Assembly (NCBI RefSeq): GCF_001696605.3
Contig: NZ_CP031716.1
Span: 248,001-312,000, forward strand
DNA: 64,000 bases
Origin: Acinetobacter wuhouensis
GTDB lineage: Bacteria > Pseudomonadota > Gammaproteobacteria > Pseudomonadales > Moraxellaceae
Direction of reading: 5' to 3'
Shown: piece after piece, positions 57,537 to 64,000 of the stretch
How positions within the stretch are numbered: position 1 is the first letter of the stretch
Layout of the letters: every line of letters starts with the position of its first letter
Notes under the pieces: model-generated
What the model saw: only the letters and a program-made list of their open reading frames with translations
Told to the model about the DNA's origin: nothing
The model's database searches: none
Translations under genes and position numbers: made by a program

Positions 57537-58133
57537 ATGAATATGAAATTAGTTTTGGCTTCGGTTGCCACTGTAGTTGCATTAACGGGTTGTGCAAGCA
57601 CTCAGGTGAATTATGGTGATGCGCAGTCTGTTGAAACATTAAACAAAGATTTTGGTTCTACAGATCTACAAATGATTGCTGATAAAATGGTGACAGATAT
57701 GTTGTCATTCCCAGTGGTTGTACAATTGACGCAAAACCGTCGTCCAGTGATGTTTGTAGATAAAATTCGCAACAAAACTCAAGAGCATATCGACACTGAA
57801 TCAATCACTGACACGATTCAAAACAAATTGATCAATTCAGGTAAATTCCGTTTTGTTGATATGACTGCTGCCAATGCGATGGCAGATCAATTGAACTATC
57901 AGAAGAACAGTGGTTTAGTGAATCAAGCGACTTCTGTAAAAGCAGGTGGTCATATTGGTGCTGAATACATGCTTAACGGTAACCTTTCAAGTATCGTGAA
58001 AAATGTTGGTGGTAAGAGCGATGTTTATTATAAATTCACTTTAAAACTACAAAATGTTCAAACCGGTATCGTTGAGTGGACAAGCGAAAAAGAAATTCGT
58101 AAATCAGCAAAACGTTCAGCATTTGGCTTATAA
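57537..58133 (+). CDS. lpoB: Penicillin-binding protein activator LpoB
   Basis: The 198-residue lipoprotein has lipobox LTGC (C19), a short linker and the LpoB/DUF2380-like domain (LQMIADKMVTDMLSFP...RFVDMTAAN). LpoB spans the periplasm from the outer membrane to stimulate the peptidoglycan synthase PBP1B. E. coli LpoB is 213 residues. The linker between the lipid anchor and the domain is short here (about 25 residues), compared with the long disordered segment of E. coli. It ends in a terminator directly before the next gene. Confidence 0.88.
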   Translation: MNMKLVLASVATVVALTGCASTQVNYGDAQSVETLNKDFGSTDLQMIADKMVTDMLSFPVVVQLTQNRRPVMFVDKIRNKTQEHIDTESITDTIQNKLINSGKFRFVDMTAANAMADQLNYQKNSGLVNQATSVKAGGHIGAEYMLNGNLSSIVKNVGGKSDVYYKFTLKLQNVQTGIVEWTSEKEIRKSAKRSAFGL

Positions 58134-58142
58134 AATCATTTT

Positions 58143-58171
58143 AGCGACTGTCTTAGGCAGTCGCTTTTTTT
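58143..58171 (+). terminator. Intercistronic terminator between lpoB and the CsgG-like gene
   Basis: AGCGACTG (58143-58150) and CAGTCGCT (58158-58165) pair perfectly with a 7-base loop, followed by T6. It lies 10 bases after the lpoB stop and only 14-20 bases before the next start, so it probably attenuates rather than fully ends the operon. Confidence 0.85.
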
Positions 58172-58184
58172 CTTGAAGATGAGA

Positions 58185-59180
58185 ATGATGAAAAAAATAT
58201 TACTTGCCGCAATTTTAGCAGGAGTGTGCAGTAGCAGCGCATTTGCAGCCCTAAAGGAAGTGGTTAAAGAAGCAACTGGAAGCGGTGCAACACAGCATCA
58301 AGCTATTTCAGAAGCACTTTTAATTGCTGTACAGTCTGTTAATGGTGCAACGGTTGCGCCACGTGCTGATATTGAAGAAACAGTTGAAATGTCTGTGAGC
58401 AATAATCAGTGGAAATATTCAGGTAAAGTTTCACCTGTATTTAGCGTGGATAATACTGGATCAGGTTCGGTAACAAAATTCCAAGTATTGAGTGTAACGG
58501 GCTCAAAAAATAACTATCGTGCTAAAGTTCGCGCGCATGTAGTTCAATTCCAGTCTACGGTTCAAGATCAACATTTGCGCCGTATCGCAGTATTGCCATT
58601 CCAATTTGCAGAGAAAAATAACCGTTCCGCAGCAACAGATTCAGCGGGTGAGTTTAGTGTAGAACTAGCCGATGTTTTAGGCAATTATCTTGCACAATCA
58701 GGTCAATTGAGTCTGGTAGATCGTCATTATCTTGAAGAAATGATGTATGAAAATGCATTCTTACAATGGGATGGCGCACCACAAGAAATGGCGCGTATTG
58801 GTCAAAAAGTAGGTGCAGACTATTTATTGGTTGGGCGTATTAATAATTTGTCTGCTGCAAATTCAGATCGAATGTATGGTTTGAATAAAGGTGCTGAACA
58901 AATCCGTTTAACTTGGCGTGTAATCGAAGCGAATACGAGTAAAGTGGTGGCTTCAGGAACATTCAATCGCGCTTTGAACAATAGTTCTTTTCAAAATATG
59001 TTGAATAACAATTTAGATGAGAATAGTGCTGAAAAAGTTGCACAAGGACTGAGTCAAGAAGTATTGGCAGGCTTGAAGTTACAGCCTTCGGTAGGTACTT
59101 ATGGCAATCAAGGTTCAAGTTTTACCCCAACTTATGATATGACACCTGGGTCAAGTGAAAAACCGATTAAGTGGGATTAA
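58185..59180 (+). CDS. CsgG/HfaB-like (LpoB-related) exported protein
   Basis: From the ATG at 58185 (GAAG six bases upstream; ATGs at 58179 and 58188 and a TTG at 58173 are in frame) the product is about 331 residues with a signal peptide ending SSAFA-A near residue 20. No lipobox. Residues about 130-290 have LRRIAVLPFQF and LVDRHYLEEMMYE...ARIGQKVGADYLLVGRI, the nucleus of the CsgG/HfaB and LpoB superfamily. Without a lipid anchor, its membrane location is uncertain. It is the fourth gene of the envelope cluster, expressed past an internal terminator. Confidence 0.72.
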   Translation: MMKKILLAAILAGVCSSSAFAALKEVVKEATGSGATQHQAISEALLIAVQSVNGATVAPRADIEETVEMSVSNNQWKYSGKVSPVFSVDNTGSGSVTKFQVLSVTGSKNNYRAKVRAHVVQFQSTVQDQHLRRIAVLPFQFAEKNNRSAATDSAGEFSVELADVLGNYLAQSGQLSLVDRHYLEEMMYENAFLQWDGAPQEMARIGQKVGADYLLVGRINNLSAANSDRMYGLNKGAEQIRLTWRVIEANTSKVVASGTFNRALNNSSFQNMLNNNLDENSAEKVAQGLSQEVLAGLKLQPSVGTYGNQGSSFTPTYDMTPGSSEKPIKWD

Positions 59181-59203
59181 TCGAGATTGATTATTCTGAC
59201 AAA

Positions 59204-59234
59204 AAAACCAGCCATTTCGATGACTGGTTTTTTT
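59204..59234. terminator. Bidirectional terminator between the CsgG-like gene and recN
   Basis: AAAACCAG (59204-59211) pairs with CTGGTTTT (59224-59231), with A run before and T run after, between convergent genes. Confidence 0.88.
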
Positions 59235-59295
59235 GACTCTATTTTTGATGAATTGCGCTTAAAAGTATTTTCCAGTTTAGGCAAGTGAAGACTTA

Positions 59296-60957
59296 TTAGG
59301 CATGTTGAAACTTAAGTTGTCGTAACTGTTTGGCATGTTGCAAAGTCGTTTCACTAATTTCAATACCACCCGTCATTCGTGCCAATTCTAAAATACGTTG
59401 ATCTTCCTCAAGCTCAACAATGGTACTGCTTGCAGGATCAGTTTGTAATTTTTTCACCAGTAAATGCTGATCGGATTGTGCTGCAACTTGGGCTTGGTGG
59501 GTAATACATAAAATCTGTACGTGCTGTCCTAAGTCACCTAATAGGCGACCGACAATTTCAGCGGTCCCACCACTGATCCCGACATCGATTTCATCAAATA
59601 CCAACACTTCAGCATCGGTTTTTTCAGCATTCATCACTTGCATGACGAGGGCAATACGGGACAATTCACCGCCCGATGCAACACGTGCCAAAGGCTGTGG
59701 CGGAATGCCTTTATTGGCTGTGAATAATAGCTGAATAAAACTAAGTCCTTCGGCAGATACTTGCTCTAAAGGTTCAAACTTAAATTCAAAATGTGCTTCA
59801 GGCAGTGCCAATTGTTTGACTTGTTCCGTTAATTGTTTGGCTAATGGTTCAGCGGCATCACGACGAATTTGATCAAGATATTGTGCTTTCTCGATAAAGG
59901 CTTGATGCGATTGTTCAACTTGTTCAGCTAAAGCTTCAGGATCTTCAAGTTGATGAAGCTGTGAAAGTTCAGCTTGCCAAGTTTCATACTGTTGTTTTAA
60001 CTCGTCAGGTTGAATACGGTATTTTCGGGCTAAACGATGAAAAACTTCAAGTTGAGTATTCAACTCATCCATGCGTTCAGGATCAAAACTTTGACGGTCA
60101 ATAAATTGACGTAAATTTGCAGTCGCATCATCAATTTCACTTTGCGCATTGATCAGAGAATTATAAATCTCAGACAGTTGTTCGCTACGTCCTGCATGTG
60201 ATTCTAAACGACGAATAATCGAAGAGATTTCTTGGCCAATATTCTGCTCAGATTCATCAATGACATTGATGCTATAACTACAGTCTTGCATGATGTGTTC
60301 ATGATGACTGAGGCGGTCAAATTCTTGCTCTATTTCTTTATAGTCGATCTGTACAAGTTCTTCGAGTTCTTCGATTTGTAGTTCTAAGGTGCCTATGCGC
60401 TGTAAGCGATTGGCTTGCGCATCAATCGCGGCTTGATGGGTACGAATATTTTTTTGCCATGTACTATAAGCATTGCGAACATCTTGGGCAGGTTGGTAAA
60501 AATTACTATAGCGATCAATCCAATGCTTTGGATAAGGTGGTTCTAAAAGTTGTTGTTGACTGTGTTGGCTATAAAGTTGAACCAATAAACGTCCAACTTC
60601 TTTTAATTCAGACAGACTGCTTGGGCGACCATTAATCCATGCCTTACTGCGACCTGTAGCAAATATAACTCGTCTTAAATGGATTTCACCAGATTCGTCA
60701 TCTAACTCATGGGTTTTTAACCATTCAGCTTCTGGGCTAGTGTCCTGATAACTAAACACCGCAGTAATATCTGCTTTTTCTGAGCCATAACGGACATAGT
60801 TGGTATCCGTGCGTTCGCCTAAGCAAGCTGACAAAGCATCTAATAATAATGATTTACCTGCACCTGTTTCGCCTGTGAGTACATTGAAGCCCTGATTAAT
60901 ATCGATGGCAAGGTTATCGGCTAAAGCAAAATTGATTAGATTTAAGTGTGTCAGCAT
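59296..60957 (-). CDS. recN: DNA repair protein RecN (SMC-like)
   Basis: From the ATG at 60957 the product is 553 residues, the same as E. coli RecN. Walker A is GETGAGKS (29-36) near the N-terminus, a long coiled coil spans about 155-365, and the C-terminal half of the ATPase has a signature ASGGELSRIAL, Walker B VLVFDEIDVGISGG and ITHQAQVA. RecN holds broken DNA ends together during recombinational repair. No SOS (LexA-like) operator is visible upstream, in line with the atypical DNA-damage response of Acinetobacter. Confidence 0.96.
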   Translation of the reverse strand: MLTHLNLINFALADNLAIDINQGFNVLTGETGAGKSLLLDALSACLGERTDTNYVRYGSEKADITAVFSYQDTSPEAEWLKTHELDDESGEIHLRRVIFATGRSKAWINGRPSSLSELKEVGRLLVQLYSQHSQQQLLEPPYPKHWIDRYSNFYQPAQDVRNAYSTWQKNIRTHQAAIDAQANRLQRIGTLELQIEELEELVQIDYKEIEQEFDRLSHHEHIMQDCSYSINVIDESEQNIGQEISSIIRRLESHAGRSEQLSEIYNSLINAQSEIDDATANLRQFIDRQSFDPERMDELNTQLEVFHRLARKYRIQPDELKQQYETWQAELSQLHQLEDPEALAEQVEQSHQAFIEKAQYLDQIRRDAAEPLAKQLTEQVKQLALPEAHFEFKFEPLEQVSAEGLSFIQLLFTANKGIPPQPLARVASGGELSRIALVMQVMNAEKTDAEVLVFDEIDVGISGGTAEIVGRLLGDLGQHVQILCITHQAQVAAQSDQHLLVKKLQTDPASSTIVELEEDQRILELARMTGGIEISETTLQHAKQLRQLKFQHA

Positions 60958-61070
60958 AAACGCATCCAAGCTGCGAACGATTAGGTTCTAAGATAGTCAA
61001 GTTTTGTTTTTGTCACAAGTCAGAAAATATTCTAATATGAGGTATTTTATACATTCTAAATAATTTTAAT

Positions 61071-61472
61071 ATGAAAATGAAACTACCTTTGCCTAAGCCT
61101 CCAAATAATATGCACAAACAAATGAGTACGGCAGAGTTAAATAAAAAATTAGATCTTGCCTCTAAAGCATTTAGATCAGCACTAGCGCGAAACAACTTTG
61201 AAGAAGCATACCAAAAGATTCTTCCAGCACATCAAATTTTGCCGCAACATCCAAGTATTTTGATGGATTTAGCATATACAGAATTAAGATTGCACAAATT
61301 TGATTTAGCATATGATCATTATAAAAAAGCAATTAAATATAGTGGTGCTAAAGTTGACCCCAATATTTATGATGGTTTAGCAGAAGTATGCCATTTTTTA
61401 AATAAAAAAGATGAGCTTGTCCAATATGGGCGATTGGCTTTAGAAACTAAAAAAAAATATGGTGAGCAATGA
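61071..61472 (+). CDS. TPR-containing protein, possibly the N-terminal half of a split gene
   Basis: A 133-residue soluble product with about three TPR-like helical pairs (ALARNNFEEAYQKILPAHQI, LHKFDLAYDHYKKAIKYS, LNKKDELVQYGRLALETKKK). It ends KKKYGEQ, over a run of nine A at 61449-61457. The next gene starts within it (14-base overlap, +1 frame). Loss of one A would join the two into a single 437-residue frame of TPR plus glycosyltransferase-like domains. Whether two proteins or one disrupted gene, I cannot tell from sequence alone. Confidence 0.6.
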   Translation: MKMKLPLPKPPNNMHKQMSTAELNKKLDLASKAFRSALARNNFEEAYQKILPAHQILPQHPSILMDLAYTELRLHKFDLAYDHYKKAIKYSGAKVDPNIYDGLAEVCHFLNKKDELVQYGRLALETKKKYGEQ

Positions 61473-62382
61473 GCCAATCCTGAAACACATCCAAACACCG
61501 CCTGAAGCATTTAATCCACATCAGCCAAAAGAAAATATCATTGCATTTTCATTGTTTGGAAATTTGGCACGTTATTGTGAAACTTCCATTATTAATGTGG
61601 ATTTGGTTAAAGAGATTTATCCTGAGTGGACGTGCCGTTTTTATGTCAATGACACGGTAACGGATCTGGTCAAACAGCGACTCAGAGAAAAAGGTGCAGA
61701 AGTTGTTGAAGTGACACAAGCTCAAAATCAATTGTCTGGGCTGTTTTGGCGCTTTTTTGTGATGGATGATCCGACCGTTAAGCGCTTTTTGATTCGTGAT
61801 GCTGATTCACTGGTATCGTATCGTGAAAAAGCCGCTGTAGATGCGTGGTTGAAGAGTGATAAATGGTTTCATACCATGCATGATTCATATTCACATACTG
61901 AGCTAATTCTTGCAGGGATGTGGGGTGGCTGTTATGGCATGTTTGAGAATATTGAGCAGTTGATTCGTGACTTTATTGTTACTGGGCGCTTTTCCAATAC
62001 ACGTGTTATAGATCAGCATTTTTTACGCTGTGCGATTTGGCCTACGATCAAGCAAAGTGTCTTGATTCATGACAGCCAAAGTTTTGAAGTGGATGCTATG
62101 CCATTTCCAAAACATGAACAATATACTGATTTTGAAGGCTTAAGCCAGTTTCATATTGGGATGAATGAAGGTTCTGGAAATTTGAAATTAGACGTAAAAT
62201 TTCCAAATCAGAAACAGGTTTTTTGGACCTTGCTGGATGAAAATGAACAACAAGTTTGTCGATATATTGCAGATGTTACAAAAGATCAGCAGATTGTATT
62301 GGATGTACCAAGGTCATATGCACGACAGATCGAAAAGCAAAATTGGAAAATGCAAGTAGATCTATTTGAAAACAATGAATGA
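61459..62382 (+). CDS. Glycosyltransferase-like hypothetical protein
   Basis: The 307-residue product has a Rossmann-like first half: ENIIAFSLFGNLARYCETSI, PEWTCRFYVNDTVTDLVKQRL, RFFVMDDPTVKRFLIRDADSLVS, where D114-A-D116 looks like the metal/nucleotide-sugar-binding DxD of GT-A transferases, followed by MWGGCYGMFENIEQ. The C-terminal 80 residues look like a beta domain. No membrane helix. Its ATG at 61459 has no ribosome site, being preceded by the A run, so expression may depend on coupling or frameshifting from the TPR gene. Confidence 0.6.
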   Translation: MVSNEPILKHIQTPPEAFNPHQPKENIIAFSLFGNLARYCETSIINVDLVKEIYPEWTCRFYVNDTVTDLVKQRLREKGAEVVEVTQAQNQLSGLFWRFFVMDDPTVKRFLIRDADSLVSYREKAAVDAWLKSDKWFHTMHDSYSHTELILAGMWGGCYGMFENIEQLIRDFIVTGRFSNTRVIDQHFLRCAIWPTIKQSVLIHDSQSFEVDAMPFPKHEQYTDFEGLSQFHIGMNEGSGNLKLDVKFPNQKQVFWTLLDENEQQVCRYIADVTKDQQIVLDVPRSYARQIEKQNWKMQVDLFENNE

Positions 62383-62465
62383 AACATAGATTGATTAGTT
62401 GGTGAGGCAACATTAAACTACTCAAAACATAATTTTTATAAATGCGCATTATCTGGAGAATACGC

Positions 62466-62789
62466 ATGTCAACTCAGTACGATCATGTATCCGTAGTAAA
62501 AAAATCGAATGTATATTTTGGCGGTTTATGTATTAGTCACACTGTTCAATTTGAAGACGGAACGAAAAAAACTTTAGGCGTGATTCTTCCATCAGAAGAA
62601 GCTTTAACTTTTGAAACACATGTACCTGAACGTATGGAAATCATTTCTGGTGAATGTCGCGTTAAAATTGCAGACAGTGAAGAAAGTGAATTGTTCCGTG
62701 CAGGTCAGTCATTCTATGTACCAGGCAATAGCCGTTTTAAAATCGAAACAGATGATGTTTTAGATTATGTATGCCATTTAGAAGGTTAA
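62466..62789 (+). CDS. ppnP: Pyrimidine/purine nucleoside phosphorylase PpnP
   Basis: From the ATG at 62466, with GGAG seven bases upstream, the product is 107 residues, a single-domain cupin (DUF1255, YaiE). E. coli PpnP (94 residues) cleaves both purine and pyrimidine nucleosides with phosphate. Key segments are [39 protein letters not shown] and [15 protein letters not shown]. It stands alone and is followed by a terminator. Confidence 0.92.
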   Translation: MSTQYDHVSVVKKSNVYFGGLCISHTVQFEDGTKKTLGVILPSEEALTFETHVPERMEIISGECRVKIADSEESELFRAGQSFYVPGNSRFKIETDDVLDYVCHLEG

Positions 62790-62891
62790 TCTAAAGCTCC
62801 ATTTTTCAAAGTGTAGATTGGATTGTCTTTACGAGTTTGGAAAATAAGCAAAGAATTTTTAAGCTAAATCGGTTAGACTAGATCATCAAAT

Positions 62892-62924
62892 AAAATCCTG
62901 TAAAGTTGGCTTTGCAGGATTTTT
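62892..62924 (+). terminator. Rho-independent terminator of ppnP
   Basis: AAAATCCTG (62892-62900) pairs with CAGGATTTT (62915-62923) with an inner AAAG/CTTT pairing, and T residues follow. Confidence 0.85.
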
Positions 62925-62966
62925 CATTTCTATATTTCTATTATCGTGTTGTTAATGAGGTCGTTC

Positions 62967-63719
62967 ATGGCGAAGTCCGAATATTATTATGGCGTTCATT
63001 CTGTGGAGTCATTATTGGAGTTAGAACCTGAGCGTGTTTTGACCTTATTTACCTTGAAAGGACGTGATGATCAGCGTTTGCAAAAGATTTTACAACTGGC
63101 TGAACCATTTGGAATCAGTGTGCAAAAAGCCAGCCGTGAAAGTTTGGAAAAACTGGCAGGGCAACCTTTCCATCAAGGTGTCGTGGCTGCAGTACGTCCA
63201 CATCCAGTGCTGAATGAAAAAGACCTAGATCAATTACTTGAGTCTTCAAATCAACCTTTATTATTGGCTTTGGATCATATTACTGATCCACACAATCTCG
63301 GTGCTTGTATCCGAACTGCTGCGGCAATGGGTGTGGAAGCGGTGATCGTACCACGTGATCGTTCAGCGACTTTAACACCGACTGCTCGTAAAGTTGCGGC
63401 AGGTGGTGCTGAAAAAGTGAAGTTTATTCAAGTGACTAACTTGGCACGTACATTGGGTCAAATCAAAGAAAACTACAATGTCCGTGTTGTTGGTACAATG
63501 TTGGATGAGAAAGCATTACCAATTCAAAAATTTGATTTTACAGGTACAGCAGTCTGTGTGGTGATGGGGGCTGAAGACACAGGCTTACGTCCAATCACTC
63601 AGTCGCATTGTGATCAAACGGTCTTTATTCCAATGTCTGGAAACCTACAAAGTTTAAATGTCAGTGTGGCAACAGGGATGGCGTTGTATGAAGCATGCCG
63701 TCAACGACAAACAAGCTAA
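62967..63719 (+). CDS. rlmB: 23S rRNA (guanosine-2'-O)-methyltransferase RlmB
   Basis: From the ATG at 62967, with GAGG six bases upstream, the product is 250 residues (E. coli RlmB 243). An N-terminal L30e-like substrate domain (about 1-75) precedes a SpoU methyltransferase with a knotted SAM site: LALDHITDPHNLGACIRTAAAMG, VMGAEDTGL and IPMSGNLQSLNVSVATGMALYE. It methylates G2251 of 23S rRNA. Confidence 0.95.
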   Translation: MAKSEYYYGVHSVESLLELEPERVLTLFTLKGRDDQRLQKILQLAEPFGISVQKASRESLEKLAGQPFHQGVVAAVRPHPVLNEKDLDQLLESSNQPLLLALDHITDPHNLGACIRTAAAMGVEAVIVPRDRSATLTPTARKVAAGGAEKVKFIQVTNLARTLGQIKENYNVRVVGTMLDEKALPIQKFDFTGTAVCVVMGAEDTGLRPITQSHCDQTVFIPMSGNLQSLNVSVATGMALYEACRQRQTS

Positions 63720-63775
63720 TTCACTATTTTTAGTGTCAATTTAATTATCAGTCCGCTGTAAATTAGAGAAAGATC

Positions 63776-64000
63776 ATGATGACCTCCCGTACCCAAGGCT
63801 ATTTATATGTAGCAATTACCATGTGCATTTGGGGCGGGTTTACCATTACATCAAGGTTGAATGCAATTTGGCATATCAGCCCTTGGGACATTACAGCTTT
63901 ACGTTTTTCTCTGGCATTTTGCATCTTAATGCCAATTCTGCTTTATAAAAAAGACACGGCATTTTTATTTAAAAAAGAACCTTTTATACTCGCTATGATT
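63776..64000 (+). CDS. EamA/DMT family transporter (partial, 3' end outside window)
   Basis: An ATG pair at 63776-63781 opens a frame that runs to the window edge (75 codons). The peptide has hydrophobic helices (GYLYVAITMCIWGGFTITSR and ITALRFSLAFCILMPILL), and the segments WGGFT and ALRF are typical of the EamA (RhaT/YdcZ-like) drug/metabolite transporters. Substrate unknown. Confidence 0.8.
   Translation, partial: MMTSRTQGYLYVAITMCIWGGFTITSRLNAIWHISPWDITALRFSLAFCILMPILLYKKDTAFLFKKEPFILAMI

Noticed and set aside
60958..61070. LexA-like SOS box upstream of recN
   Set aside because: No CTGT-N8-ACAG type dyad is present between recN and the TPR gene.

Overview
The window is chromosomal DNA of a gamma-proteobacterium and most probably an Acinetobacter (Moraxellaceae). 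I base this on the low GC content, the feoA-feoB-Cys-rich trio, pilS-pilR next to a GacA-type regulator, an LpxO homologue, phosphocholine-specific phospholipase C, and protein sequences such as UvrC (599 aa from its GTG start) and FadB/FadA that read as Acinetobacter proteins. I could not run a search, so the species is open. I saw no tRNA, rRNA, CRISPR array, prophage or insertion-sequence transposase.

Layout. 1-9.8 kb: the last codons of an OmpW-like barrel, an LprI-like protein, htpG behind a clear sigma-32 promoter, several exported proteins of unknown role, a Tat-exported phospholipase C with a small lipoprotein, a FrnE-type DsbA oxidoreductase and a small exported protein with a TonB-box-like N-terminus. 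9.9-12.0 kb: a very AT-rich two-gene cassette (AAA ATPase plus RloB/Toprim-like protein) enclosed by two terminators; it is the one clearly accessory island and looks like an AbiL/RloAB-type defence system. 12.0-37 kb: housekeeping blocks, namely fadBA, lpxO, a stand-alone Clp-like ATPase, uvrC, a thioesterase, pgsA, pepA-holC, lptF-lptG, gpmI, ctpA, pilSR, gacA and pbpG.

37-48.8 kb: a 107-bp MITE-like palindromic element, thrC-hom, a lipoprotein DsbC, xerD, the Fur-type feoAB operon, then two direct copies of a dispersed intergenic repeat flanking an ABC exporter, a hypothetical gene and an AlkB-like dioxygenase, followed by a flavodoxin-fold quinone reductase. 49-54 kb: an IclR regulator divergent from an AaeB-AaeX-AaeA-like efflux operon. 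54.3-59.2 kb: yqgE-ruvX and a four-gene cell-envelope cluster (COG3014, YcfL, LpoB, CsgG-like). 59.3-64 kb: recN, a TPR gene and glycosyltransferase-like gene possibly split at a run of nine A, ppnP, rlmB and the start of an EamA transporter.

Themes: envelope biogenesis and remodelling (lptFG, lpxO, pbpG, lpoB, phospholipase C), DNA repair (uvrC, recN, alkB, xerD, ruvX, holC) and fatty-acid oxidation. The best candidates for less-described biology are the ATPase/RloB cassette, the paired dispersed repeats, the TonB-box micro-protein and the stand-alone Clp D2 ATPase.
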